64,000 bases of DNA from Chloroflexota bacterium (GCA_027618835.1 JAQCHZ010000007.1:62001-126000); one strand, 5' to 3'. Shown: positions 18,505 through 28,716, counted from the first letter of the stretch. Made by a program: numbers and translations. Notes: generated from the letters alone by a model not told the origin.

Positions 18505-19746
18505 TCAGTCTTCGTCATCGCCATCGCCGATGAATTCAGCGAAGACTTCGTTGCCTAACAATCGTCCACGCTCGCTCAGCATCAGGGCATCGTCGGTTAC
18601 TTCGACCAAACCCAAATTCAAGAGACGTTTCACTTCATCAGGGAAGACAATATTCACCCCAATGCCAAATCGCTTCTCGAACCGCTTGTGAGTCACACCC
18701 TGATTCAGGCGCATGCCCATCATCATCGTTTCTGCCACGTCGATCGCTGGCGTTGTGATGTCGACGTCTTCGACAGGCCCAGCCGGGCTTCGCATTGATG
18801 CAACTGGATCAGGTCCAACCTTTTCGTAGTTTTTGCCGACGACTGACACATAGCGACGAGGTGATTTCAGGTTTGCGAATCGCTGACCCGCAATCCAAGA
18901 ATGGGCGCCAGGGCCTACTCCTAAATACGGTTCGTTGAGCCAGTACAGGAGATTGTGCTGCGACTCTAATTTGGGTTTCGACCAGTTTGATATTTCGTAC
19001 TGAGTGAAGCCGTTTTCAGCTAATCGACGCTGAGCTTCTTCGTACATATCGGCTGCAAGATCATCGTCGGGAATCGGCGTTTTTCCGATGGCGACGTCTA
19101 CAGCGAGTGGTGTGCCCTTTTCGATTTGCAGTGAGTAGAGAGATATGTGATCTGGATCAAGCCCAATAGCTTCGTCGAGCGTGTGTGACCATTGATCGGT
19201 CGACTGATACGGCAATCCATAAATCAAATCGATTGATTGATTTCGGAAACCTGCCTCCCGTAAAGTGCGAAACGCTTGCTTCGCTTCGAGCGCAGTATGC
19301 CTACGGCCTAGCAGCGACAATAATCCGTCATCGAAGCTTTGGACACCCATTGAGATGCGATTCACGCCCGACGCCAGCCAATTGGCAGCTTTCTCCGAAG
19401 TTACATCGCCAGGATTGCACTCCATGGTGATTTCAGCAGTCGAAGAAACTTTGAACGAAGACCGAATCGTTTTCTGTACGTCTTCGAGATCACTGGTGGG
19501 CAGATACGAAGGGGTTCCGCCTCCAAGGAAGATTGTTTTTACGGGAGGTTGAGAAAGTAGGTTTCCCCAACCTCTCAACTCGTCCTGGAGCGACACCACA
19601 TAACCGGAGATCTGATCTTCGATCCCGGAGTATGTGTTGAAGTCGCAATACGGGCACTTGGTCTGGCAGAACGGCACATGGAGATACAGCCCGATTCCGG
19701 AACTGTAGTTCGGTGGATTGTGTTGAATCTGCGCCAGATTTGGCAT
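18505..19746 (-). CDS. hemW: Heme chaperone HemW-like radical SAM protein
   Basis: 413 residues. The radical-SAM cluster motif is C27xxxC31xxC34 in HVPFCQTKCPYCDF, followed by GGGTPSYLP and the SMGVQSFDDGLLSLLGR segment and a C-terminal HemN-like domain. Members are often labelled oxygen-independent coproporphyrinogen III oxidase, but this group (short N-terminus, no CxxxCxxCxC) is HemW, which inserts heme into respiratory proteins. It lies just upstream of selB on the same strand with about 160 bp between the chosen starts and stops. Confidence 0.9.
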   Translation of the reverse strand: MPNLAQIQHNPPNYSSGIGLYLHVPFCQTKCPYCDFNTYSGIEDQISGYVVSLQDELRGWGNLLSQPPVKTIFLGGGTPSYLPTSDLEDVQKTIRSSFKVSSTAEITMECNPGDVTSEKAANWLASGVNRISMGVQSFDDGLLSLLGRRHTALEAKQAFRTLREAGFRNQSIDLIYGLPYQSTDQWSHTLDEAIGLDPDHISLYSLQIEKGTPLAVDVAIGKTPIPDDDLAADMYEEAQRRLAENGFTQYEISNWSKPKLESQHNLLYWLNEPYLGVGPGAHSWIAGQRFANLKSPRRYVSVVGKNYEKVGPDPVASMRSPAGPVEDVDITTPAIDVAETMMMGMRLNQGVTHKRFEKRFGIGVNIVFPDEVKRLLNLGLVEVTDDALMLSERGRLLGNEVFAEFIGDGDDED

Positions 19747-19790
19747 TCATTCTCCGTTGGAGCGGTAGTATTCAGAACACTCTGGCTAGG

Positions 19791-20516
19791 CTACGAGCCT
19801 GGAGTCCAGAGTCTTGAACCGCTGTTAGCCTGATAGGCAGGCCCTGGAGCGCTTGGTGGCTCGCCTGCAGCAGCACGAGCCTGTTCTTCAGCCATCTGCT
19901 GTTGAATAGCCTTGTTTGCTTCCTCTACCCATCGACTCAGTTCATCTAGTTCTGGGGGCGAAACGATGAATCGTTCAACGCCGTCAGGCAATGCAATGTT
20001 CTGATCGCCAGTTAGCAGAACGGCTGCTTCTGATTCGAGAATGCCTTGCGAGAGTCGCTGTTCCATATGAGCGATTCGCTTGTCGGCTGCTTCTGTGTAA
20101 TGAGCCTGAATCGTGTCGGCAACGTTTCGGTTGATTAGGCCGCTCTGTAAGCATCGACCCCAGTCGATTACTTGACCGAACAAATCGGTGTCTTCGAGTT
20201 CTTCAAACACCGCTCCGGCAGAAATACGACGCTGAGCGAAACTATGTGCGGCGGGGTTCGACTGCTGAACCATCAGCATGGCGTCGTCACCTCGGCCAAT
20301 CACGCCTTCGGCGAAGATTCGCATAACAACTCCGGCTTTCGCCTCGAGCTGCGAAACTTGCTGTTCAACTGCCGCCCAGTAGGCGTTGTAAAGCTCTTCA
20401 AAACCTGCGGGCGCACCCGGCGAGGGTTGAACCAGCGTCACGATGTACACCTTGCGGCTTGTCAAAATATCGCCTGCAGGCGCTTTACCAACGTTGCCTA
20501 ATTCTTCAGCAGCCAT
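19791..20516 (-). CDS. Conserved-looking protein of unknown function
   Basis: 241 residues, soluble, no signal peptide or membrane helix. The first part reads KVYIVTLVQPSPGAPAGFEELYNAYW and a central segment is rich in Glu and Gln; the tail is Ala/Pro/Ser-rich (EEQARAAAGEPPSAPGP). A segment around residues 160-190 (EAAVLLTGDQNIALPDGVERFIVSPPELDEL) resembles a small alpha/beta unit, but I recognise no family. It lies between hemW and ychF on the same strand with short gaps, so it may be co-transcribed with them. Length and codon use look like a real gene. Confidence 0.7.
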   Translation of the reverse strand: MAAEELGNVGKAPAGDILTSRKVYIVTLVQPSPGAPAGFEELYNAYWAAVEQQVSQLEAKAGVVMRIFAEGVIGRGDDAMLMVQQSNPAAHSFAQRRISAGAVFEELEDTDLFGQVIDWGRCLQSGLINRNVADTIQAHYTEAADKRIAHMEQRLSQGILESEAAVLLTGDQNIALPDGVERFIVSPPELDELSRWVEEANKAIQQQMAEEQARAAAGEPPSAPGPAYQANSGSRLWTPGS

Positions 20517-20557
20517 GATCTTCCTTTTACTAGTACTTCAGATTCGTGAGAATGGAT

Positions 20558-21643
20558 TTAGACCGAGAACAAGAAATTCAAAATATCGCCGTCTTGCACG
20601 ACGTACTCGCGACCTTCTTGGCGGAATTGCCCTCGGTTGCGCGCTTCGGCCATAGTTCCGGCTTCAATGAAATCTTTGTAGGCGACAGTTTCGGCGCGAA
20701 TAAACCCACGCTCGATGTCGGAGTGAATAACAGCTGCCGCCTTTGGAGCCAGCGCACCGATCTTGACAGTCCAAGCTCGGGTTTCGTCTTCACCTACGGT
20801 TAGGAACGAGTTTAGGCCAAGAACTTTGTAAGACACCTTGATCATTCGAGAAAGTCCGGGCTCGCCAGCGTCGAGGCCAGCTCGCATCTCGGTTTCTTCC
20901 TCTTCTGACATGCCGACAAGTTCGGCTTCGAGGCTTCCGCATATAGCGGCTCCTCCGGTCAAACGACCCTCCAACAGACCATCCAGCTCTTTCTCAAGTG
21001 CTTGGGTGTTGGCGATATCGTCTTCACCAATGTTGAGGGCGACCAGTAGTGGGAGGCTGCTCAGGGTGAAGGTGTCGGACATTGCTTTGATTTCTGAAGG
21101 CTCAAGATCACGATCTCGAATAGCGATGCCGTTTTCTAGATCAGCCTGTATTCGCTTGAGAGTGTCGATGTTCTTGGTCGCTTCATCGCGATCAGCAACC
21201 TTCATAGTCTTGAGACTTCCGGTTAGGCGGTCGACGCGACGTTCAATCAACGCAATGTCGGCGAACATTATGTCGAACGCTACTTTTTCGATGTCACGTT
21301 TGTAGTCGACAGTACCTTCGAGGTGCGGAACCGATCCATCCTCGAACGCTCGAGCCACGTGCAATATAGCGTCGACCTGCTGAAGTTGAGCCATCGCTTC
21401 GCCTTCGAACAGTTCACCGGAACTGCTACCCGGAAGGTCGACGTATTGAACTTCGGCGTAAATCGTCTTCTTAGACTTGAACATCTTGGTGAGGATGTCG
21501 ACGCGTTCATCAGGAACGTGGGCAACGCCAATGTTTGCTGAACGAGTAGCGCCGAAGCCACCAACGTCAGCTTTACCGCGGGTCAGTGAGTTAAATATCG
21601 TGGTCTTGCCGCTAGCGGGCAGACCGAGGATGCCGATCTTCAT
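20558..21643 (-). CDS. ychF: Ribosome-binding ATPase YchF (Obg family)
   Basis: 361 residues. P-loop LPASGKTTIFNSLT at the N-terminus, VDLPGSSSGE at the G3 position, a coiled-coil insertion in the middle (residues about 130-200), and a C-terminal TGS-like domain ending GREYVVQDGDILNFLFSV. YchF prefers ATP to GTP and binds ribosomes. The start codon ATG is followed directly by KIGILGLP, as in relatives. Confidence 0.95.
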   Translation of the reverse strand: MKIGILGLPASGKTTIFNSLTRGKADVGGFGATRSANIGVAHVPDERVDILTKMFKSKKTIYAEVQYVDLPGSSSGELFEGEAMAQLQQVDAILHVARAFEDGSVPHLEGTVDYKRDIEKVAFDIMFADIALIERRVDRLTGSLKTMKVADRDEATKNIDTLKRIQADLENGIAIRDRDLEPSEIKAMSDTFTLSSLPLLVALNIGEDDIANTQALEKELDGLLEGRLTGGAAICGSLEAELVGMSEEEETEMRAGLDAGEPGLSRMIKVSYKVLGLNSFLTVGEDETRAWTVKIGALAPKAAAVIHSDIERGFIRAETVAYKDFIEAGTMAEARNRGQFRQEGREYVVQDGDILNFLFSV

Positions 21644-21746
21644 AAGTCGTTAGTACTGGCCAGTCTTGTGTGTTGAGAAAGGGCGTGGTTGGTGTTTCAA
21701 CCGCACCGACTGTTAATCGTAACGCCGGAACAGAGCAATTTCTCGG

Positions 21747-22220
21747 CTATTTTTCTTCTTCACCGTCTTCAATTTCTTCATCGTCAACATATCTGAATTC
21801 AGCATCGACGGTTTTGCCGTCTTCCGATTCTTCCTGATTCGGGTTCTGGGGATTACCGAAATCGAACGGGTTCTGACCGTCTAATCCCTGCTCGTCTTGC
21901 ATTTTTCGTAGTTTTCGCCCAATAGTCTGGTCGAGTACAACGTGTCTCGGTGATGCCGCGATAAACAAGAGAAACAGAATAACCGTGACGATCAAATCGT
22001 CGAACTGCCCGAGTACGGGTCGCCAATCGGCGATGAAGTCGTATGGTGAAATTATGTAGACAACCGCCAAGAACGGGATAGTTTTCGTGAAAACAGGTAC
22101 GCGCCTGTCGAGCAGCAGTCTCCACACCAATTTTAGGAATGGAAGGACAACCGAGCGTATCGCCAAGAGTCTGAACATGTTAGAAAGTGTATCTACTGAT
22201 TCGTCTATCGCGTCAGCCAA
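21747..22220 (-). CDS. DUF1232 (YkvA-like) membrane protein
   Basis: 157 residues. The DUF1232 signature YIISPYDFIADWRPVLGQFDDL is in the middle, flanked by hydrophobic segments LAVVYII and VTVILFLLFIAA, so it is a small inner-membrane protein of unknown role. The C-terminal 50 residues are highly acidic (ending DDEEIEDGEEEK). The start is TTG at 22220, or ATG at 22178. Only 30 bp separate it from the divergent holA, so their promoters must lie inside each other or inside the coding sequences. Confidence 0.8.
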   Translation of the reverse strand: MADAIDESVDTLSNMFRLLAIRSVVLPFLKLVWRLLLDRRVPVFTKTIPFLAVVYIISPYDFIADWRPVLGQFDDLIVTVILFLLFIAASPRHVVLDQTIGRKLRKMQDEQGLDGQNPFDFGNPQNPNQEESEDGKTVDAEFRYVDDEEIEDGEEEK

Positions 22221-22250
22221 TCATCTCATTCTCAGGAAATCGCAAATCTC

Positions 22251-23219
22251 ATGATCAGAGTGCTGCACGGAGAAGACGAATACGCAAGGTCGGAAGCCCT
22301 TGTGAAAATTCGTGAATCGGCCGGACCTGCTGAAGTACGCGACCCGAACACCACCGTGTTTGAAGGCCGTGGATTCAAGCTGAACGACGTTATTGGAGCC
22401 GCACAGTTCGTTCCATTCATGGCCGATCGTCGAGTCGTGATCGTCTACGGCGTGTTGGGTCGAATGCAGAAGCGCGACAAGTCTCTGGGCAATGAATGGC
22501 GTGAACTCACTGCCAAACTCAGCGAGATTCCTGCCACTACAGAACTCGTTTTTGTTGAAGAAGTAAGCCTTCGTGACAATGGACTGGCTCTTAAGTCGGT
22601 TGGTCCGAGCGCCCGGATTCAGCAGTATCGAACGATGCGCCGACCTGAACTTGAAATCTGGGTTCGAGATCGGTTCGCGTTCTACGGCGCCGAAACCAAT
22701 CGAGATGCAGTCGCCCGTATCGCTTGGCTTGCCGGTTCGGATACTCGTTTACTCGATCAAGAAATCAAGAAATTAGCCCTCTACGCCGGAGACCGAGAAG
22801 TCACGTCGGAAGACGTCGACCTCATGGTTCCCGACGCTCGGGAAGCCAATATTTTCGCTGCCGTCGACGCTGTGCTGGAACGCCGACCCGCTGTGGCGAT
22901 GAAGCTGCTCTACTCGCTGTTATCTGGTGGATCGAGCGTTCAGAGCATCCTGTCGATGTTGGCACGACAAGTACGCCTGCTGATTCTCACGATAGAACTT
23001 CAGCAGCAAGGCGTGCAGTCTGAAGAACTGGGAAAGCGAATTGGGCTGACGAATCGATACGCTCTCGATAAAACGATGCGGCAATCGCACAGTTTCGGCA
23101 CCGATCATCTCGCAAATATCCTAAGGAGCTTGCTGGCAGCAGACCTCGCTATCAAGCAGGGTGAAATCGACGAGCGTCTTGCCGTAGAGATTCTTGTTGG
23201 CGAGCTTTCTGCCGCTTGA
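22251..23219 (+). CDS. holA: DNA polymerase III subunit delta (HolA)
   Basis: 322 residues with the HolA pattern: VLHGEDEYARSEAL at the start, a degenerate AAA+ fold without a Walker A motif, the LAGSDTRLLDQEIKKLALYAG segment and the C-terminal collar domain (SVQSILSMLARQVRLLI, ILVGELSA). It is the clamp-loader wrench that opens the sliding clamp. The ATG at 22251 has AGGAAA 12 nt upstream. It is divergent from the DUF1232 gene. Confidence 0.9.
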   Translation: MIRVLHGEDEYARSEALVKIRESAGPAEVRDPNTTVFEGRGFKLNDVIGAAQFVPFMADRRVVIVYGVLGRMQKRDKSLGNEWRELTAKLSEIPATTELVFVEEVSLRDNGLALKSVGPSARIQQYRTMRRPELEIWVRDRFAFYGAETNRDAVARIAWLAGSDTRLLDQEIKKLALYAGDREVTSEDVDLMVPDAREANIFAAVDAVLERRPAVAMKLLYSLLSGGSSVQSILSMLARQVRLLILTIELQQQGVQSEELGKRIGLTNRYALDKTMRQSHSFGTDHLANILRSLLAADLAIKQGEIDERLAVEILVGELSAA

Positions 23220-23304
23220 TAGGGAAACCTCACAGCGCAGTTTCGACGTATCTGTGCCAGAGATGCCAAAGCATCACAACCAATAAGTACCGATAATTGA
23301 ACGC

Positions 23305-24234
23305 ATGTTGAACCGTCGCCCTATATATATCCTCTTGATCAGCCTAATAGCTCTGCTCGCAATCGCTTGTTCAGCTGCAAACGCCGATTTGGCAGATGCG
23401 CTCGAAGCTTCGCCCGCAACAGAAGTCATTGAGTCGACACTCGAACCTTTGGCGACCGACGTGCCTCTCGCGACCGCTCGTGCTCGAGCAACCGTCACAC
23501 CAGCTCCTGAACCGAAAGGAACAGAAGTTCCTGAATCTGAGAGCGTCAATTTCTACCTTCAGGGCTACAACTCGTTAGGTCGAGGCGAATACGTAGACGC
23601 CGAACGCACGTTCACAACCGTTGTTGAGCTAGAGCCGGGATTCGCTCGTGGCTGGGACGGCCGAGGTCAGGCGTTTATGCTTCAAGGCAAGTACGAAGAG
23701 GCGATGCTCGACTTCGACCGTGCCATTGAGCTCAAACCAAATCTTTCGGTCGCCTATGCCAATCGCAGTCTTACTCGGATGGCGACAGACGATATCGATG
23801 GCGCTGAGCGCGATGCTCGAAGAGCGTACGAACTCGACGAAGAATCAGTTGCTGCCCATCTGGTTCTGGGTCGAGTAGAATCTAATAGAGGTGACCACGA
23901 AACGGCACTCGCTTGGTTCGATCTAGCGGTTGTGACCGATCCCGACGATGCCTCGACTTGGTGGTGGCGCGGAAGGTTCTACCGCGATGTTCTTGCCGCA
24001 GGAAACCCGGCACTGGAAGATTTCAACAAGGCGATTGAACTGGCACCAGCTCAGGCGGCTCTATATCTCGATAGGGCACAGCTGTATATCTCGGCCGAAG
24101 TTGAACCTGAACTAGCTCGCGCTGATCTCGAAGAGGCGATTTCGTTGTCTCAGGATCCCAAATTGCCTACGATAATCGCACGTGCTGAAGTATTAATTGC
24201 CGAACTCGATGCGAACGCCGCTATCGTTCATTAG
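23305..24234 (+). CDS. TPR-repeat lipoprotein
   Basis: 309 residues. A signal peptide with lipobox LAIAC puts the modified Cys at residue 22. A Thr/Pro/Ala-rich linker follows to about residue 75, then four to five tetratricopeptide repeats (FYLQGYNSLGRGEYVDAERTF, GQAFMLQGKYEEAMLDFDRA, and so on) to about residue 290. It is probably exported and tethered to the membrane as a protein-interaction scaffold. It follows holA with an 85 bp gap and has no clear partner. Confidence 0.85.
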   Translation: MLNRRPIYILLISLIALLAIACSAANADLADALEASPATEVIESTLEPLATDVPLATARARATVTPAPEPKGTEVPESESVNFYLQGYNSLGRGEYVDAERTFTTVVELEPGFARGWDGRGQAFMLQGKYEEAMLDFDRAIELKPNLSVAYANRSLTRMATDDIDGAERDARRAYELDEESVAAHLVLGRVESNRGDHETALAWFDLAVVTDPDDASTWWWRGRFYRDVLAAGNPALEDFNKAIELAPAQAALYLDRAQLYISAEVEPELARADLEEAISLSQDPKLPTIIARAEVLIAELDANAAIVH

Positions 24235-24268
24235 TTACCTCGTACCCAGTAGCCAACTGGCTCGATGA

Positions 24269-25660
24269 CTAACCGGCAAGGTCAGCTAGCGAAGCTCGAA
24301 TTTCGGTTGCTGGCTTGAAAACCGCCCACGCAAACCAAAAATGATTAGCGTGAACCACCGGCGATAGCTGTGTGCCTATAAGTTCTCCGCTCACAGCGAT
24401 GCCTGCAAGATTCCAATGTGATCCATTCTCCACGTCCGTGATTCCTGAGTCTGTAGCTTCAAAAATCAGCGATTTGCCGTCTACCGTTCGTGAGAGCACC
24501 GCTACCGAACCGGAAGTCTGATGGCTGTCAGAACGATCATTAAATGCTGAGAACGTTCCATCGTCGAACAGCGCCACGATGTCTTCGTTGCTCACCGTGT
24601 CATTGACGACCGGTGACTCCTTCAGGAAAGTGAACGGATAAGCCACGGGATTCTCACCGTCGATAGTCAGAACTCTCGAAGTGACGATCAGGCGATTATC
24701 TGTTGCGCCTCGAAATAAGAACGGCGGCTCGTCGACATCGTCGTAGCCGGCGTACGGTGGGCTATCGTAAGCGCGAACAGGCGATCCATATTCATTGACT
24801 TCGCCGCTCAAGCAATTGGCCGTTTGGATAAGCCGAAACGAAGGTCTCCCACGCCATGATCGACGATGGCAGTTGCTCAAGTACGGTTTCGTTTGCGGCA
24901 AAATCTCCAGCCAATACCTCGCCTGTGATCTTTTGCCAGAAACTCTGCGTCTGACGATCCCACATCACTAGGTCGGAATTGCGCAACATGCCTGAAGTTC
25001 CGAACGTAAGCTCTTGATCGCCGACCATCCGTGCGAACGTGATTCCTGTATTGCAAAGAGGGCAGAACGTAACCGTGACTGGAACTCCGCCCACCGTGTC
25101 GTTCACTATTTCGTGCCACATCAGAATTGCCAACGGATACGCCCGTGCATCGCCGTCGACGATCAGAGCGACTACCGGCTCCCGCGGCTCCATGTATGTC
25201 GGCGCATCGGCGACGGGCACGAACGTTGGTGCGTCTACCGGTGCGATTCTATCTTTGGGTAGAACGATTTCAAGCAATGAGCGGAATCGTTCGTTCTGCT
25301 AGATTCGTTTCCCATCCCCAGATCGTTTTGAGTCATTGAGCTCGAGACTTTTCGGCGTCGTCACTCAATAGTTCGCTGAACTCTGATTCGGAAGTAGGTT
25401 CGGGCGAAGCGGTCGGATCAGCTGTCGGGTTCGGAGTTGGTTCAGGTGCAGAAGTTCGTTGGTACTGGCGTCGTTGCTGCTGCGACGACAGGATCACTAT
25501 CCGGCTGCTCGGTAGCTACCGACAGCACAACATCGTTGCCTGATCCACCACACGCCACAACAATCAGCGTAATCCCGCTGATCGCCAGAATACTAAACCG
25601 TCGACTCAACAGCACCAAAGTAATTTTTGCGCTGTCCCCAGATCTAATGATCTGATTCAT
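24269..25660 (-). pseudogene. DUF3179 lipoprotein, multiply frameshifted
   Basis: A typical DUF3179 gene broken into pieces. From 25660, a lipoprotein signal with lipobox LIVVAC (Cys37) is open to 25442; the Thr/Pro-rich linker continues in another frame (PEPTPNPTADPTASPEPT) and meets TGA at 25333-25335, then WGWETNLAERTIPL; a shift near 25280 leads to the core (AYPLAILMWHEIVNDTVGG, TFCPLCNTGITF) ending at 24792; a shift near 24800-24830 leads to the last third (YGSPVRAYDSPPYAGYDD, PFLFRG, VSNEDIV) ending at 24269. At least three frameshifts and one stop are needed. The family's function is unknown. Confidence 0.88.
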
Positions 25661-25806
25661 AGATATTTACCCAATTTCACCGTGCAAACTTATTTACAGT
25701 TTGTGCATTGAGTATGTGATGCGCCACAAGCTCAGATGGCGCGCCGAATGGGCTTCTTTGCGACCAATAGCGTGAAATTGACAGATTTGAACGGAACTAA
25801 ACGGGC

Positions 25807-26883
25807 CTAGTCGAACGTCAGCATTCGAGTCGGGTTGTCGACGAGGATAAGTCGAACAACCTCTTCGCTCATGCCACGAGCACGCATTCGCGGGACGACC
25901 CGAGTGAGGATGTGATCGTAGCCGTGACCGCCGTATGTCTTCAGACGGTGCTTCGAGCAAACGTCGTGAGCGACCAATATTTTGCCGCGCTTACCTTCCG
26001 ACACCATATGCTCGATCATCTCTATGCGCTCGTGATCAGCAGGCATGTGCGATTCGGGAGCAAGTGGGTAGAAAGATGAGTCGTGACCGAACAGATCGAA
26101 GTTGAGATAAGCACCAGTCGCGATAAGTTCGTTCAATATTCCTCGGTCGTAAACCGTGCGTTCGACGTGACCCATCACGGTACGGCTTACGTTTCCGCCC
26201 CACTTATCGACTGCTTCCAGTATTTCAAGCGGTGCACGTTCGCTGCGGCCCGGGTGAATGAGTAGCGGGGCGCCTGTTTCTCGCTGTGCGATCACAGCTG
26301 CTTCGAGAACTTTCTTCTCGGATTCGTGCCACGGGTTGGAACAGCCGATTTCGCCAATGATTCCCGATCGAATACCGGTATCGCCGACACCCTGGTCGAT
26401 ATCGTGGATGATCTGACCTGCGATCTGTTCAACAGTTAAATCATTCAGCTCGGGAGCGTGCGTCATGTGGACGTAGTTTCCCGCGCCCATCACAACGTTT
26501 AGGCCGGTCGCACGTGAAATGCGAGCCAGCGCCTTTGGGTCACGGGCAAGCCCAACCGACGTCACATCGACAATCGTGCTGCCGCCTGCATTGAAATATT
26601 GCTGTGCTTCCCAAGTGGCAACATCCTCATCGAGTAGCTGAAGGTTGTCGCGGTTGCTCGTCCAGTTGTAGCGAACCCAGCCGAGGTTTTCTAGCGATAC
26701 CTTCTCGTCCATCAACTTGCGATCAGAAGCCTCTTTTGGCTCTGTGAAAACAACACTGAAGTCGATCAAGAGGTGTTCGTGAGTAGTCGTAATCCCGACT
26801 TTTGCGGGTTCGATCGGACCCAATACGGTTAGAACTTTGCGAGCGGCTCGGTGCTTCGGGACTGGATGGGAAGGTGAGGTCAA
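25807..26883 (-). CDS. Phosphotriesterase-family metal-dependent hydrolase
   Basis: 358 residues of the PTE branch of the amidohydrolase superfamily: metal-binding TTTHEHLLIDF near residue 33, GIIGEIGCSN in the middle (Glu in place of the carboxylated Lys of classical PTE), LLIHPGRSERAP, TVMGHVERTVYDRG and ILVAHDVCSK with the final Asp. Family members hydrolyse lactones, esters or phosphotriesters; this substrate is not known. The ORF ends ILVDNPTRMLTFD, the normal family ending. It is the first of several catabolic genes on the minus strand. Confidence 0.88.
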   Translation of the reverse strand: MTSPSHPVPKHRAARKVLTVLGPIEPAKVGITTTHEHLLIDFSVVFTEPKEASDRKLMDEKVSLENLGWVRYNWTSNRDNLQLLDEDVATWEAQQYFNAGGSTIVDVTSVGLARDPKALARISRATGLNVVMGAGNYVHMTHAPELNDLTVEQIAGQIIHDIDQGVGDTGIRSGIIGEIGCSNPWHESEKKVLEAAVIAQRETGAPLLIHPGRSERAPLEILEAVDKWGGNVSRTVMGHVERTVYDRGILNELIATGAYLNFDLFGHDSSFYPLAPESHMPADHERIEMIEHMVSEGKRGKILVAHDVCSKHRLKTYGGHGYDHILTRVVPRMRARGMSEEVVRLILVDNPTRMLTFD

Positions 26884-26989
26884 CTAATTAGACTCTGTTT
26901 GTTTTCTTGGTGTCGCAATTCATGAGACCGTTTTTCTATTTGATGATCGCAGAAAAGTTTATCGTAGTAATCGATATCATTGAGCTCGA

Positions 26990-27859
26990 TTAAGCGTCAC
27001 GCCACGTGGCTTTTGGCTGCCAACCTAGAAGCCTTTTTGCCTTTTCGACCGAAATTGCAGACGTGTTGCCGGGCATTGGCGATCGAATTTCGGCTTCCGG
27101 GTAGACTTTCTTGATCAATTCTTCTGTTGGCTCGTCGGCAGAAGTATCTTCGCTATTGATGAAGAATGCTTCGTGTCCACCGAAGTCCACCTCAATTGCC
27201 AACACACAAGCTCGTGCTGCCTCTGCGAAATCTGTCCAACCCCAGAAGTGCATAGCGTTGGTGCTATAGGCTCCGTGACGCTCGTCTGCAGCGTTGAGAG
27301 CAGCCTGACGTTCTCTGTCCATCAAACCATGGAACCTCATTGATGCGATCTGAACTTCACCGGGACGACGACGCACAAACGCATCACCCATCTGCTCGCC
27401 AATCCACTTGCCTTGCGAGTAAGCATCTTCCGCAAACGTCGGGTGTTCTTCATCCATAGGGAAATACGGTCGAGGAGTAATCCCCTTTGAGAAGACCGCA
27501 CCGACTGCGTTCACCGAAGAAGCTAGAACAACCTTGCTGATGCGATGAACCTCGGATGCCTCAAGAACGTTCCAGTTGCCAGTCATATTGACTCGGAACA
27601 CTTCGTGTTCAGGAGCGATGATCGGGTTCGTAATCGCAGCCATGTGAATCACGGCGTCGCAATTTTTCATTGCTGAAAGAACCTGACCGAAATCAGTTAC
27701 ATCCACAAACTTGAACGTGTAACCCGGAACTCGCTGTTGCCTTGTGTCTGTGGGCGAATTTTGATCAACTCCGACCACGTTATAGCCGTTTTCTAATAGA
27801 TCACTGACGATGAATTGGCCTGCGCGACCGGTTGCTCCGGTTACGAAAACAGTGGACAT
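26990..27859 (-). CDS. NAD(P)-dependent extended SDR (epimerase/dehydratase-like)
   Basis: 289 residues. The nucleotide-binding motif VTGATGRAGQFIVSDLL is at the N-terminus, a DVTDF segment at the expected position, VLASSVNAVG for strand 5, and the catalytic pair in YSQGKWIGE. It acts on a sugar or related substrate by oxidising or epimerising a hydroxyl. It lies downstream of a beta-propeller gene on the same strand, separated by a terminator-like hairpin. Confidence 0.88.
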   Translation of the reverse strand: MSTVFVTGATGRAGQFIVSDLLENGYNVVGVDQNSPTDTRQQRVPGYTFKFVDVTDFGQVLSAMKNCDAVIHMAAITNPIIAPEHEVFRVNMTGNWNVLEASEVHRISKVVLASSVNAVGAVFSKGITPRPYFPMDEEHPTFAEDAYSQGKWIGEQMGDAFVRRRPGEVQIASMRFHGLMDRERQAALNAADERHGAYSTNAMHFWGWTDFAEAARACVLAIEVDFGGHEAFFINSEDTSADEPTEELIKKVYPEAEIRSPMPGNTSAISVEKAKRLLGWQPKATWRDA

Positions 27860-27908
27860 GGTTCGGTTGCGACTTTCTCGATAAGAGGGGTGTGGTTAGT
27901 TCGAAAAC

Positions 27909-27942
27909 AACGCCCGTATCTGAAGTTACAAATACGGGCGCT
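27909..27942 (-). terminator. Intrinsic terminator after the beta-propeller gene
   Basis: A nine-base stem CGCCCGTAT / ATACGGGCG (27911-27919 with 27932-27940) followed on the minus strand by GTTGTTTTC. It lies between the stop of the beta-propeller gene (28006) and the start of the SDR gene (27859). Confidence 0.75.
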
Positions 27943-28005
27943 TACTTGTTCAAGTTATAGCCAGCTAAGGATAGCTGGTGATGGTTGTAGACCCAACAGG
28001 CAAGA

Positions 28006-28716
28006 TTAGAAAGTTGGCTCCATGCCAACGTCGAGGAAGCCGATAGCGCCGCGATCATCTGCGTACCAAAGATGGTTGTCCTTAATGGTCATGCCGTGAA
28101 CCTGAATTGGGTCGAGCACCCTGAATGCGTCGAAGCAACGGCCGTCATCGAGTCGATGTCGGCTAACAACTCCGAAAGCAGTATCGGCGATCCAAACGTG
28201 ACCTTCTTCTTCAGCCCAAGCAATGCCGTGCACCCGGAATCCGGGAGCTTTCATTCGGTGGATTTCTTGGAAGTTCGAAGTGTCGATCACGTGGACGAAC
28301 TGCGAAGGAGGTGAGGCGACGTACAGATTGCCGTCTTTCCACTCAAGACCATGATCGCCAGTGGGCTCCGACTTGCGACCAGCCGCTTCGTCGAGATGTT
28401 CACGAGTTGCGTTGATACCAGCGCCGGGAGAAGGGTAGACCTCGATGGTCTTTCCGGTGTCCATATCTAGCTTGTAGATCTCGCAACTGTAGGTCGAAGC
28501 GACCCAAATGTAGCCGCCACCAATTGTTATTCCGCTCGACTTCTCGGTGTCGGTCGGAAGATCGACCAGCACGTCACCGGTCGCCCAATCAACCTTGTAA
28601 ATATGGTCGTCGCCCTGATCGATGATCCACAGACCATCGTCGGCAGCCTGAAGTCCGTTCGGCTTAGGACCGGGAGCGTTGAACTGGAAGATCGTATCGG
28701 CGACTTTGTGTGGCAT
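28006..28716 (-). CDS. Cytoplasmic beta-propeller protein (SMP-30/YncE-like)
   Basis: 236 residues made of repeated strands with WIIDQGDDHIYKVDW, YIWVASTYSCEIYKLD, LYVASPPSQFVHVID and VWIADTAFGVVSRH, the pattern of a six- or seven-bladed propeller such as lactonases or virginiamycin-B-lyase-like proteins. There is no signal peptide. The length is short for a full lactonase (about 300). The substrate is unknown; the neighbours (phosphotriesterase-like and SDR genes) suggest sugar-acid or lactone metabolism. Confidence 0.75.
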   Translation of the reverse strand: MPHKVADTIFQFNAPGPKPNGLQAADDGLWIIDQGDDHIYKVDWATGDVLVDLPTDTEKSSGITIGGGYIWVASTYSCEIYKLDMDTGKTIEVYPSPGAGINATREHLDEAAGRKSEPTGDHGLEWKDGNLYVASPPSQFVHVIDTSNFQEIHRMKAPGFRVHGIAWAEEEGHVWIADTAFGVVSRHRLDDGRCFDAFRVLDPIQVHGMTIKDNHLWYADDRGAIGFLDVGMEPTF